Shown here: one piece after another, positions 9,416 to 20,411 of the stretch
How positions within the stretch are numbered: position 1 is the first letter of the stretch
Layout of the letters: each line of letters opens with the position of its first letter
NCBI GenBank assembly: GCA_001970955.1
Contig: MPUH01000829.1
Coordinates: forward strand, 1 to 32,840
Direction of reading: 5' to 3'
DNA: 32,840 nt
From: Stentor coeruleus
Taxonomy: Eukaryota; Ciliophora; Heterotrichea; Heterotrichida; Stentoridae
Program-made: the position numbers and the translations under genes
Notes under the pieces: model-generated
Databases searched by the model: none
The model's input: the letters and a program-made list of their open reading frames with translations, nothing else
What the model was told of the DNA's origin: nothing

Positions 9416-9583
9416 ATGAACTCTTGTCAGAATAACCATTCTTCTAATGGCATTGATATAGAAGTGATAACTAAATCAAAAATTTATGCATGTCTTAAGT
9501 GCTTCAAGAGCATTACAACCGAAAAAGAGCTTAAAAAGCATCAAAGAAAGCACCTCTTTGAAAGAAAGTTGAGAGACTTATAG
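9416..9583 (+). CDS. Single C2H2 zinc-finger mini-protein, copy 1 (55 aa)
   Basis: ATG at 9416 and TAG at 9581-9583 enclose 55 codons. The core EVITKSKIYACLKC is followed by a canonical C-X2-C-X12-H-X3-H zinc finger (C26, C29, H42, H46), ending in a basic tail (ERKLRDL). The block from EVITK to the last His is closely shared with genes at 11379 and 13201, and that conservation in coding frame is the main evidence that so short a frame is a gene. One finger alone usually gives weak DNA binding, so it could act as a dimer, bind RNA or protein, or be a remnant of a larger factor. It lies alone in a gene-poor, very AT-rich stretch. Confidence 0.65.
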   Translation: MNSCQNNHSSNGIDIEVITKSKIYACLKCFKSITTEKELKKHQRKHLFERKLRDL

Positions 9584-9755
9584 GTTTAAGTAAATTAAAA
9601 ACCTCAAAGTATAGATATTTAGTTTAGATAATCAGAATGAAAAAAAAATTATATAAGCATAAAATCAACTTTATATAATACCCTATAACTTAATTATTTT
9701 TGCTTACAAATACAAAAATTTTAAAGCGAAATATTTGGTTTGTTTGTTTTTTTAC

Positions 9756-9827
9756 CCTAATTTTTTTTTCTCACGTTTTATAAAAAACTTTNCCTAATTT
9801 TTTTTTCTCACGTTTTATAAAAAACTT
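9756..9827. repeat. Exact 35-base direct duplication around a single N (assembly join)
   Basis: The 35 bases starting CCTAATTTTTTTTTCTCACG at 9756 recur identically at 9793, separated by one extra T and an N at 9792. An exact duplication abutting a single N is what an unmerged contig overlap looks like, so one copy is probably artificial. Confidence 0.8.
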
Positions 9828-10437
9828 CTAATTCTTATCTTAATGCTATGTTTCTAGCAATGAAGATGCCATTATTAAATTTCGCAGTTAGTTTTTGATT
9901 ATTCTAGCTGTTGAGTAATACTTAAAAACTAAATATTAAGTCTTAAATGAGCTAAAGGATTTAAAAATAAAAATAAGAGTTCAATGGTATTAAAATTATA
10001 GTGAAGTCTGATAGTTTCTAATGGTTTGTAAAAATTATGCAATTTATAATAAAGTTTTTATATTGAGTTTAATATGTAAACATAAACAAATATGAAATTA
10101 TATTTTACATTGAAAATAGCTATTCTTACAGAAATTGGTTTTTTTTTTTGTGTAATAATCATTATATATTTTAAGTATTAGTTTTATTACAAATACCCCT
10201 TTTGTCTTGAATAATTTTTTATAAAGTTTAATTTTGAATAATATTGATAGACTATATATATTTTACTCTGAAAATTTTATATATAGGATTTTATTATTAA
10301 AATACATATTATCCTCTAGTAAATAATAAGCTTAGGGTTATTACTTAATTACTATTATTATTAACTTATTTGGTTTAGTTATTATTACAATTTGCTTAAT
10401 ATAAAATTAACACTTCAAAATTTTCAATCTTGACAAA

Positions 10438-10559
10438 GAAAAAAATTATAATATTAAAAACTAGTTATACAAATAACAGCACTTTAATCGTTTTTAATAA
10501 AGAAAAAAATATAGTATTAAAAATTAGTTATATAAACTTCACTTTCATCGTTTTTAGTT
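10438..10559. repeat. Two-copy imperfect tandem repeat, unit about 60 bases
   Basis: The block AAAGAAAAAAATTATAATAT...ATCGTTTTTAAT is followed directly by AAAGAAAAAAATATAGTATT...ATCGTTTTTAGT. The two copies differ by scattered substitutions and a few indels, so this is a genuine diverged duplication rather than an assembly duplicate. Confidence 0.7.
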
Positions 10560-10571
10560 AGAAAATATATC

Positions 10572-10587
10572 GTTCACAGTCGTGAAC
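10572..10587. other. Small perfect hairpin GTTCAC-AGTC-GTGAAC
   Basis: A 6-base inverted repeat with a 4-base loop, GC-richer than its surroundings and immediately after the tandem repeat at 10438-10559. No T-run follows, and there is no gene nearby for it to terminate. It could be a protein-binding palindrome or chance. Confidence 0.35.
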
Positions 10588-11215
10588 TCTGTATTAATCA
10601 ATTTTCAGTTGTTTTCTCTTATTATCGATGTTTTCTACGAATTTTTTTATGATGCTATCTACTTTTCTTTTAATTTTATTACTCTTTTTTCCTATACATT
10701 TTTCAAATTTTTGCCGTTTAGTACTATTTCTGCTAGTGTTTTCATCTTTTTAATAATAAATTACAAGAAAATATTTTCTAATCTTTTCAAGTTAGTATTT
10801 GCTTTTTCTTGTATTTTTAGTATTAAATTACTAAAATTTTTTTTAGTTCAAAAATTGTTTTAAAAGTTAAAAAGTTGTAACAAAATATAGTTCGGGCTAT
10901 TTCAAAAAAAATTTAAATGAATTTAATTATAGAATATACTCTTAAACTACTTATATAAGAAATTCTAGATTATTTTTGTAACTTTAATGAATAGATTAAA
11001 AGTGATGAAATATTATTTGTAATGTTGTAATATAAAGTAAGATAAATCTTTAAGAACTGTTTTTTGTGGAGTTATAAAAATAAAGCAATAAGATTTGATT
11101 ATTAAAAATTTAAATAGTCGTTTATTGTATTTTTTTGCGAAAGTGTTTTTCTTATTGTGAGTTTATATTGAAGTAATTACTTATACTATAATTAATAGCT
11201 AAAGAAATCAAAAAC

Positions 11216-11279
11216 ATCTTAAATACATTTAGGTCTTATAAATTTAGAATCTTAAATACATTTAGGTTCTTATAAATTA
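11216..11279. repeat. Two-copy tandem repeat, unit about 33 bases
   Basis: ATCTTAAATACATTTAGGT followed by CTTATAAATTT recurs at 11249 with a one-base insertion. The array ends only six bases before the ATG at 11285 of the second zinc-finger locus, so it lies in that gene's immediate 5' flank. Confidence 0.75.
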
Positions 11280-11378
11280 CAAAAATGGTGTCTAAAGAAA
11301 ACCCATTCAATGTCTTTGGATTAAATTCAAGTAGTTTCCTTATAATTCCTTGCGAGAATTGTACTCCTTCCAATAACT

Positions 11379-11543
11379 ATGATTGTTACAGAAGTTATAA
11401 CTAAGACAAAAATCTATGCATGTTTCAAATGTCTTAAAAATTTCGCAACTGAAAGAGAGCTTAAAAAGCACCAAATTAGACATTTGTTTAAAAAAATTCT
11501 TAAGATATATAGGCGCAAAAGAGCCAAAGAGATTAAAGAATAG
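11379..11543 (+). CDS. Single C2H2 zinc-finger mini-protein, copy 2 (54 aa, frameshifted N-terminus)
   Basis: The open frame ATG 11379 to TAG 11541-11543 encodes MIVTEVITKTKIYACFKC followed by a full C-X2-C-X12-H-X3-H finger (C17, C20, H33, H37) and a long basic tail (KIYRRKRAKEIKE). Upstream, a second frame starts at ATG 11285 and ends at 11404. It encodes an N-terminus ending in PCENCTPSNNYDCYR, which matches the SCEQC...YCDANP segment of copy 3. The two halves are offset by one base and overlap at 11379-11404. The ancestral gene probably ran 11285-11543 and suffered a single-base indel, leaving either a short gene restarted at 11379 or a pseudogene. No 15-16-base GT-AG intron restores the frame. 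Confidence 0.6.
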   Translation: MIVTEVITKTKIYACFKCLKNFATERELKKHQIRHLFKKILKIYRRKRAKEIKE

Positions 11544-13200
11544 ATAACGTTAGATACTAATTTTAGTTTAGGTAATAAAATGATTATAATAAGAAATAGA
11601 AAATTGCATATAGGAAGAATGAAAAGTATTGGAAAACCTAAAATTTTTTTTTTTAGTAACAGGCTAGAAATTGCTGATTATTTAAGAAGGAATTCTGTCG
11701 ATATTATAATTTATTTACTTTTATAACCATTTTCTTCTTCGTAAAAGCAAAAATTTCTTAGCTAGCCTACTACACAACAAATCATTATCTAAACCATGGA
11801 GTTGAAAAAATTAAAATTAATTCTTATCTTGAACAATAAGATCAAGTCTGGAAAAGGAAAATTTATTAATAAACTTCATGCTTTTGTTAATAAAATCTTT
11901 TCAAGACTTAGGTTTATAGTGTTTTTAATGCATGGTTGAACTTAAAGTAATAACAGAATACTTTTTAATGTAGTCAATCTATTTAAATCTTCAATTATAT
12001 AATCAAATATACGACGAAATCGTAAAATCTGCCTTTGTTCTTAAATGCATTAAAGTATGAAAAAAAATCAAATCCAAAATCGAACTTAATTAAACATTTT
12101 TATAGTATAAGCCTACAAATACTTAGGATATAATTAAAATATAAAAATATTTTTTATAGCTGCCAAGATTAACTTTTTTAAGGTCAAAAATATCGATTTT
12201 ATTACAATTGAAATAGATAAAATTTAGTTATATAAAGAAAAATACATCAGAGGGAAAAATGGATAGAGAAATGTAATATTAAAGTGCTAGGTGAGAAGGT
12301 ATTGGATGAGTTAATCAACATGGTTTCTCTTAATAATTTGTTTTGATAGTGGGCAGACATTATTATTAGAAATAAATTTTGATATAAATAAAGATTAATT
12401 ATATCAACAGGTAATATAAAGATAATTAAGATGTTTATTTGTTATTACAAAATATGATTTTAAAACAGTGATTTTCTTATAATTTATATTGTTATAGGAT
12501 CCTGAACGTCATATTTGCAGTATTTGATCTTTACTTTCAGGTTGGGTAAAATAATCATCATGAAAATTGAGAGGAATACGCTTTAATCATATTGCTGTCT
12601 GATTTAATAATAAAAGATTTATATAAAACTTTGAAATAGAAGTAATAAATCAATACAGAATATTTATAAGCATAAGAGATCTTAGTTGATATCACTTTAT
12701 AATATACAATTGGGCTATGCATTTTTCTGTTCTCTAAGATTTTTCTCAAAGCAGAATTTCCTGTTTTAAATCCATCATCTGATGATAATCTCTATAAAAA
12801 AAATTGAAATCATTACTATCTAACTTCAAAAAGGTCTTATTATGCTTATTAACCTTATAGTTTATTATATCTTAAACATCAAAAACCATCTTAACTTTAA
12901 AATGATATAAAATCTCAGCTAATATTATTATTTCAATAAGAAAACGCATTTATCCCTTAAACCTTAGGCGATTATAATATTTAATAATAAAATTATATTA
13001 TATAATAATTAAACTATTCTCTGAAAAATCAAGGTAAAAAATTATCCTAATCATCTTAAAATATGCGCCCTTTTACTTAGGAATTTACTATAAATACTAA
13101 GAACTTTTATGAAATTATTCACAATATGTCGAATTATAATCTTTTTTTCTTATAAACCAAATCTGCTTTTAATATTTAACCAATTATTTGAGTAATAAAA
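11544..13200. other. Gene-poor spacer between zinc-finger mini-genes 2 and 3
   Basis: About 1.65 kb of AT-rich sequence. Two degraded coding traces are visible. One is on the plus strand near 12260-12355, reading KWIEKCNIKVLGEKVLDELI. The other is on the minus strand at 12558-12780, reading TGNSALRKILENRKMHS. Neither keeps a start, a full domain or a recognisable family, so they are noted as possible pseudogene debris. Confidence 0.4.
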
Positions 13201-13458
13201 ATGAAACAACCAATGTTATTGCCTGATCAAAATCCACAAAGTAAGGTTATTATAATTTCATGCGAGCAATGTTTTTCTTATTGCGATGCTAATCCTGAAG
13301 TAATAACTAAGACAAAAATCTTTGCGTGTCTAAAATGTGTTAAGAATTTTGCTACTCAGAATGCACTTAAAAAGCATCAAAAGAAGCATATTCTTATGAG
13401 ACTTAATGAGATTGTTGAATCCAAGAAAAGAAAGAGAATACTAAATAAATTTATTTAG
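13201..13458 (+). CDS. Single C2H2 zinc-finger mini-protein, copy 3 (85 aa, most complete)
   Basis: ATG 13201 to TAG 13456-13458, 85 codons. The N-terminal region holds an extra CEQC pair (25-28). It is followed by EVITKTKIFACLKC and a canonical C-X2-C-X12-H-X3-H finger (C43, C46, H59, H63). The C-terminus is strongly basic (ESKKRKRILNKF) and could act as a nuclear-localisation or nucleic-acid-contact segment. It is the longest of the three paralogues and the best model for the ancestral gene. Their ATGs lie roughly 1.9 kb apart on the same strand. Family-level function is unknown; nucleic-acid binding is the default expectation for this finger type. Confidence 0.75.
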   Translation: MKQPMLLPDQNPQSKVIIISCEQCFSYCDANPEVITKTKIFACLKCVKNFATQNALKKHQKKHILMRLNEIVESKKRKRILNKFI

Positions 13459-14898
13459 CTTAAGGCTTGTCTTTAACAAACCAATAATCTTTGAAATTTT
13501 TGAATCTAGAATCCTCGATATTTAACTATTTCAGAGTGGTGAGACTAAGAATAGTCTAAAATCAGCAATTTAGTGAAAATATTAAGTCGAGTATAAGCCA
13601 ACTATATGCTTAAATGAGTTTTCAAGTGTTATAAATAGTTAGTGATTTGTTTTCTTGATAAAACATCCCACAAAAGTTGGTTGGATTGGTTAAATATAAA
13701 AACAATATCATTAGAGTCTTACAATAAATCGTTTATAATTAAGCTGTAATTAAATATTTATCATGAGACTGTTGTGATATATGAGAGAGTTTGAATTTTC
13801 ATCTCAGGTTATCGCATGAAAGACAACAACATTTTTTCTTATGAAAAGGTGTAAAAATGCATATAAGAATTCAGAAATCCCTATACATCAATTCGATAAT
13901 ACTTGCAAATTCATATAGAAAATATAATCTCTATATATTTTCATCATCAAAAATATCATTCAACAAACTTTTAAGATTTTCATCTTATTTTTTTCTAACA
14001 TATCATTAGATTCTTTATATCTTTAAGCGTCTAAAACTATACCAAAATTAATAATATACAAAGTTCAAAACCAAAATACTTATGATAGTAATATATTATA
14101 ACGTTCTATTATTATAAGCTTTAATAAATTATTATATATGATTAAACACATGTTATAATATATAAAGATAATCAAAAGTATATATATTTTTTTTGACTAA
14201 ATTTATCATAAAATATGAATAACATAAACTTTTATAATAAAGGGTATGCAAAATTGTTANAATTTTAAAGGATATTGAGTTTTATAATGTAATAATAAAG
14301 TATCTTTGAATTCTGTTCGAAAAATTTAGAAATTTGTTTTTTTTCATATAAAGGAAATTTTAGGGTTAGATTATGTTTTTTTGGTTTCTTGATATGATTT
14401 TAGGGATTTTAGTAAAGGATAGTTTTGAAATAGTTCATTATAAAATTATATTGTCTTATAGTAGCATATAATATTTTTTTGACTACAGATAAGATTTAGT
14501 GATTTTTGTATATTTTTAGGTGTTACTCTTTTGATTTTGCCTTTACGAAAATCATATTTAATATTGTAATTCTATCTTTTAATTTTCATTATTAAATTAT
14601 GATAAAACAAATTATAATTTATCCTTGATGCTTAAAACTTTCAATGATAAATACAACAGCATTTTTATGTATTCATTAAAATCATAATTTGTGAAAAATT
14701 ATCGATTTCTCTATTAAAACTACTATTAAAACATTATAATTACAATATTCCATATCAAGTTAAAATCTCCTTCATGACCTTAAACCCTAAACAAAATATA
14801 TCATCATATATATAAAAAAACTACAATAATACCACTTATTAAAGCCAAATATTCCATTATAAAAATCATCATCTTAAATTTATAACAATAAAATAATT
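13459..14898. other. Intergenic DNA downstream of zinc-finger mini-gene 3 and of the TPR gene
   Basis: About 1.4 kb of AT-rich sequence between two convergent genes. It contains a single N at 14260 which, unlike the other three in the window, has no obvious flanking duplication. An AAACCCTAA box lies at 14782-14790. No supported gene. Confidence 0.45.
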
Positions 14899-17800
14899 TT
14901 ACTCATAATTATCTTTATTACAAAATTCTCGTATCTGATCCATAATAAAATCCGGTTCTTTACTTCCTTTAATCACACTCTCAACAACATTTTCTTTACA
15001 ATTTTTCAAAAACGATGAATAATGCCTTAACGGTACCGCTGATTTAATATTCCTTTTAATAACCTCATTGCTAACTTCAGGTTCTTTCTCAGCATTCTCC
15101 TGTTCCCTTTCAGTAATCTGTGATGGTTCATCAATATCAACAAGAGTACTTGTAAACTGAATCGATCCTCTAACTCTATTCAACCAAGGTGCTTCAGGTC
15201 TTGCAGTTATTTTCCCAATAGCAAAAAACTCTTTAACCTCTTTTTCAATAGAAAACTCAATATTCGGTAATGTTGATCTTGGTAAGGATATTGCTGGTCT
15301 TATTTGTATTATAGGCTCTAATGACATGTTTAAACTTATAAGTGGAAACAATAAGGCAAATGGGTTCAAAGTGTTTAAAGGTAATATCGTAGTTGTTTTC
15401 TTTGATAAAAAAGGGGCGACAGACTCAGGGTCACAATGAAAAGCTTCCTTCAATATTTTTTCAGCATTCAACGCATTGTTTTGTGATAAATGTATTATAG
15501 CTGATAACAAAAGTATCTGTCCTCTATGTTTACTATTAAGTATCTCAGCCAAATCAGCTAAAATCGCTAATGATTGTGACTTTTTATTTGCTGTATTACA
15601 TAATGCTATATTATAAAGTACTTCACAATTCTCTTCTTCAGTAGTCAAAGCTTCATCCGCAGACATTGTCGCTGTATCTTTACTATGTAACAACTCTAAA
15701 ACTTGTTGAAAATCTTGTAAAGCATCAAGAAAATTGTCTGAATACATATAATAAACCCCTCTTAACCATAATATATGCTTAAGTTCAAATATTTCCCCAG
15801 TTTCACATTTAATCCATCTATTACATTCCCTTACCGCATATACAAATTTTTCTTTATTCCAATTGTAATAATCTGCAGACTGTAAAAATTTCAGGATTTC
15901 TTCATCGAGTTGGACTCCATTTTTTTGGTCTTTAAAAAACTTTAGTTCATCAATTGCTAAGGAAATATCATTTATTATAACATAACATTTTGCTTTCATA
16001 TAAGCAACTTTACCTGATTGTTTTAGGGACATGGAATTATTTAAAGCTTTTAAAGCATCATCATATGATCCACCCATTATAAGTAGAACTGAAGCTTGAA
16101 AATATACTTCAGGGTCTGATGGTCTTAAAATCATATATTTTTGTAAATCATTAAAAGCTATTGTTGTATCATCCATTAAATAACCTGCTCTTGATCTATA
16201 CCAATAAATATAATCTAAAGTTTCTTTTAATTGTAATGCTATTGTAAAATCCTGTATAGCTTCAGAGTACATTTTTTCAGCCGCATAACATAAACCTCTG
16301 AGCACGTAGTGCTCAGGAATATTATCCTCAGCTTTTTCTATAGACATTTTTATATCTTCTAAAGCATCAGGATAATTCATCATTAAATATCTTATACAAG
16401 ATCTAAAAAACAGCATCTCACTATCAATATCTTTCATTTTCATAGCAATATTTAATAAGTTTTCAGATTCTTGAAGTTTTTTCATATCATGATTTTGTAA
16501 AGATTCTAAGAAAATTATTGATGAATGGTATATGTGTGGTTCAGCTTTACGAGGGAAGATTTTTAAGCATTTTTCTAAATGAGTAAGACAAGATGGGGTG
16601 TTGTTTTTGGATAAAGATAAAAGAGCATATGAAAGTTCTAAGTTGTATAATGATGCTTTGTTAAGTTTTGTATAAAGACTTGCTTTTTTGAAACTGTGAA
16701 TAGCTTTTTCATGTAGATTAAGGGCGTTGTATCCATAACCTCGATACATGTAGCAGTAGCCAATGTATTCTTTCATTACAGGTTCTTGTTTTTTAAGGAG
16801 TTTGTTGAAAGTTGAGATACCTTCTTTATATTTACGTTTCATGAGGTTAATCACAGCTTCTGCGTATTGTTGAAGAGTTTTTTGGTCTTTAAGCTCGTGT
16901 TTACCAACTCGTTCGAATGTATGTAAAGCTCCATAAAAATCTTTTTCATTAATTTTTATCGCACCCAAATGAAAAATTGCCCTGGGTGTGTACTCATAAT
17001 TCATATCATATTTTATACATTGTTCATAGCACAGTGCAGCTTCGACAAGTTGTTTTTCATCATACAATATTTCAGCTTTATGAAAAAACCCTTTCGCACA
17101 TGTGGGCATTTTCTCCAAATACATGTCGAAATCATCAAAACAAGTTAAATCATGCATTTTTCCNAATCATCAAAACAAGTTAAATCATGCATTTTTCCTT
17201 TCAAAAGAGCCTTTTTAAGTAAAGCCATTACAGAAATCTCAGGACATAAAGAAGCTTGATCAAGCATTTTTATAGAAGTTTCTATATCCCCAATACCTTC
17301 AAGGCTTTCAGCAATACCAAGTAAAGCATTTCCTTCACTTTTACTACTAGTCAGTACTTTTTTGAAATCGTTCATAGCTTTTTCCCATAATTTAAGCTCA
17401 TTGTGAAGTTGCCCTCTAAACAAATACCCTTCATAGTATTTTGGAAAACGATGTAAACCTTGGGATATATACCTAAGAGCAGTATTTTGATCTTTCATAT
17501 TATGAAAACACATAGATAGCTTTAAATAAACATCTTTGTTATAGAGATTATTTTCTCTGAGGATATTCAAAAAATCAATAGTCGCTTCTTTATATAAACC
17601 CATAATCATATAAGCAAGACCTTTGTTATACATTGCATCCAAGCATTTAGTATCAATTTCAAGGGCTTGGGTGAAATTAGCTACTGCTTCTAAGTATTTG
17701 CCTTTTTGAATTTCCTGCCGTCCGGAGTTTATAAACATGAGGACTTTTTCATCGAATTTCTGAAAGCTCTGCATTGTATTATGCCCTTTACGCATTCCAG

Positions 17801-18044
17801 AGTAGTCAAAACTTATTGTCTTATGTTTTTTATCCACAGATGTACTTTTAAGTCTACATTGTGGAGTATAAATCTCATCACATATTGTAAATGAACTATG
17901 AATTCTTGGAGTAAACCTTCTTTTTGTACTTTTTGGGGATTTTGATACTGTTCGAGTTTTCTTTGATGATAGTTTTATTGTTATACGGTTGTATTTTAAA
18001 GTACTTGAGTAATTTTTGATTGCAGGCTGAGACTTATAAAACAT
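14899..18044 (-). CDS. Long TPR-repeat protein, 1036 aa after removing an assembly duplication
   Basis: Two apparent frames (17145-18044 and 14899-17157) belong to one gene. A 34-base exact duplication around the N at 17164 breaks it, and collapsing the duplication gives a continuous reading KGKMHDLTCFDDFDMYLEK. The first 90 residues or so are basic and Ser/Thr-rich (RTVSKSPKSTKRRFTPR). Residues from about 95 to 870 are a succession of TPR helices, for example YLEAVANFTQALEIDTKCL, AMYNKGLAYMIMGLYKEA and YAAEKMYSEAIQDFTIALQL. The C-terminal 150 residues or so are non-repeat, Pro-rich then acidic (REQENAEKEPE). TPR arrays are protein-binding scaffolds. The general organisation recalls large ciliary or TTC-type TPR proteins, but I cannot name an orthologue. 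Confidence 0.9.
17130..17198. repeat. Exact 34-base direct duplication around N at 17164 (assembly join)
   Basis: The same 34 bases occupy 17130-17163 and 17165-17198, separated only by N. Removing one copy and the N restores the TPR reading frame, which is strong evidence that the duplication is artificial. Confidence 0.93.
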
Positions 18045-18749
18045 TTATTGAGTATTTTTGATACTAGAAAATGAAAAAAATGTTTAAATGTTTAGGAATG
18101 AAGTGTTGGATTTTTTATGGTCATGAGAGTTTTTTGGTTTTTTTTATGAGGATATTTTCGTATGAGAGATAGGCAGTTTTTTGGTCGGGCGATTAAGATA
18201 ATTTTTTTTTAGATCAGAAAATTGTTATGTTTACTTGTGAAAATAATGTTTTGGAAATATTAGATTTTTTATTGTGATTTTATGGATTAGGAATTTTTGG
18301 CATTGTAAAAATTATTGAAAGCTTTAGAGTTACAATATTTTATAAGATTTTTTTATTTAGGAGAGATGAAGTTTATTATATATAAAAATTATACTCAATC
18401 AATATCATCATTATACAATTCTCTATTAAAAATTATCTCAAAATACAAAACCCAATTGTATCATCAAAAACGTATCCTCCCTGCTATAAAAATACTTTAT
18501 GCACATAAACTATTAATCACATCTAAATTACCCAAAAAATACTACTAAAAATCTTAAATTTTTTCTTAAAAACCCAAACTCATCCTAAAATGTTATATTT
18601 TCATGCCAAACATAAATTATTTCATATAAAAAAGTTATTTTATCATCACTTAAAATAAAACCCATATTTTCTAACCTTATAATCCTCATATTATCCTAAT
18701 CTTATACTTCTAAACAACTATTGCTTGCATAATTTCATCTTACTCTAAG
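18045..18749. other. 5' flank of the TPR gene
   Basis: Non-coding. On the plus strand 18121-18240 contains 28 G and 7 C, so on the TPR coding strand this promoter-side flank is C-rich and G-poor. After about 18400 the plus strand becomes C-rich instead. The short frame at 18315-18548 has no coding character. Confidence 0.5.
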
Positions 18750-19100
18750 GTAGAAACCCCTTCAAACCTAAAAACCCAGTCTCCTCAAATAAAGCTACAA
18801 ATTCACCTTTTTTAGAAACAAGTTAAGACATAATATGCACATCTTTAAAAACCTTAAAAGCATATTCAGAGGATGATTTCTATCTAAAACTGAGTCAACA
18901 AAATATTTTCTATCCTTTCTGTAATTATTTAATATTGTCTTATGCCCATCATCATATCAATCATGTTTCATAATAATACAATCATAGTCTTTAGGGATAC
19001 TTTCAAACATATTACTAGGAATTTTTCAATATCTTGGTTTAATCCTTCAAAATCAGTATTTTTCCTAATCATCAGAATAACTTCAGGGAGCTCAAAAACT
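18750..19100 (-). pseudogene. Pseudogene fragment of an unrecognised protein
   Basis: Read on the minus strand, successive frames give ELPEVILMIRKNTDFEGLNQ, FESIPKDYDC, NNYRKDRKYFVDSVL and GEFVALFEETGFLGLKGF. They are interrupted by at least two in-frame stops and two frame changes. The amino-acid composition and the way one frame hands over to the next are typical of a decayed gene. I do not recognise the family. A second partial copy lies at 19325-19392. Confidence 0.55.
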
Positions 19101-19324
19101 AAAAAGGATTAGATTTTTATATAAAGAAAAAGTATAAACATCATCATTTTACTGCAAATATTTTTTTTTCAAATTTCTCAAAAACACAATTCTGAAAATC
19201 TATAAAACTTTATTTGGATATACTGGATGTTTATATCAACTAAAAAATCGATGATAAATAATTTATATCCTAAGGTTATGATTTTTTATAATTATTTTTA
19301 TAATTAATATCATTCCAATAATGG

Positions 19325-19392
19325 GGTTGGTGGTTTATAATAATATTATCCAAACTTTGAGATATGCTTTCAAACATACTTCCAGGAATATT
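19325..19392 (-). pseudogene. Second, partial copy of the preceding pseudogene
   Basis: On the minus strand this stretch reads PGSMFESISQSLDNIII, parallel to the MFESIPKDYDCIIM region of the 18750-19100 fragment. The nucleotide alignment extends over about 55 bases, including a shared CTTTCAAACATA block. It indicates a local duplication of decaying sequence. Confidence 0.45.
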
Positions 19393-20411
19393 ATTTTTTT
19401 TGTAGAAAAAATAAATGATTATTTTCTAATCAAAGCTTAGTATTTGATATTAAGAAATCTATATCTGTTCTATTTTTTTTTTAAATAGCTGTAATTAGTT
19501 TAAATTGAAAGTTAATACAATTTTTATATTCTATAGTTTAGATTGATATATATAAATCTAAAATCTATCGTGGCTAATAGTTTCACAATGCTTATGATAT
19601 TCTAATTCTATTGGCTCTTAATCAGAAAAATTCTAAGATAATTTTTTATATTTTTTACCTATTGGAATACTTTAGCTTTACATTATGGCCTAAAACTTAT
19701 AGTTTAAATCTAATATTTAATTAGATATTCTCAAGAAAATCTAGTTTTTATCCTATTTATTTTTTATTAGGATATCTAGAAATGCTTAGAATCCTAGCTT
19801 CAATGTTAGTAATATTTAGCATTTAAACCCTTTTATTGCATCCTTATTTCATATAAACATCAAATTTTTTATCAAAAACATATTTTTAACTTAAAAAATT
19901 ACTAATGCTCGTATGACCTCAATTATTTACATTGATTATATTTTTTAAAACTAAACCCAGTTTCATTAAGCAAATTCTTAATCATAAAATTATATTTCCT
20001 TAACTCATCAACAGTATATCATACAGTTTTTAAGAATATACACTATAAAATATACCAGAAATTTAAAACCTGAATTATTTATAGCAAATTATATAAAAAA
20101 AAAAATTATATTTTACTAAACTCAACACATAAACCCAATCACTAACTTTACCATAACCTTTAAAAACATCATAACTACTCTACACAATAAATAAACCCAA
20201 AATTATCAAAACTTCAAAAAAAGTCCACAATTTTCAATACCAAAAATCAAAATCCCAAAAAAAATCTTCACCTTCACACCCATCAGTATTTTTCAACACC
20301 CAAAATCTAAACCTTCCTTTTTTTCATCTTATATCACACCTAATAATATCTAACAATCCAACAACATAATTTTTGAAGTTAATTCATAATCCCTCTCCTC
20401 CATGAATATAA
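19393..20411. other. 5' flank of the 14-3-3 gene
   Basis: About 1 kb without genes. The last 240 bases (20161-20400) contain 63 C but only 4 G on the coding strand, an extreme example of the G-depleted 5' flanks seen in this window. No TATA box could be singled out in such AT-rich DNA. Confidence 0.5.

Larger units (their letters stand above)
9584..11284. other. Gene-poor AT-rich spacer between zinc-finger mini-genes 1 and 2
   Basis: About 1.7 kb without a supported gene. It contains the N-join duplication, two short tandem repeats and a small hairpin. On the minus strand around 10600-10750 there is a Lys/Asn/Glu-rich frame with stops (reading KKSNKIKRKVDSIIKKF) that may be decayed coiled-coil coding sequence. 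The hydrophobic plus-strand frame at 10582-10863 is its antisense and is not called. Confidence 0.45.

Noticed and set aside
10572..10587. Hairpin as a transcription terminator
   Set aside because: It has no downstream T-run and no upstream gene, and such terminators are not expected in a eukaryotic nuclear genome.
10582..10863. Hydrophobic 93-codon plus-strand frame resembling a membrane protein
   Set aside because: The Phe/Leu/Ile-rich product is what T-rich DNA gives by chance. The opposite strand reads as decayed Lys-rich coding sequence.
12558..12749. 63-codon minus-strand frame as a gene
   Set aside because: No domain, very Ile/Tyr/Lys-biased, and preceded by further frame with no start. 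At best pseudogene debris.
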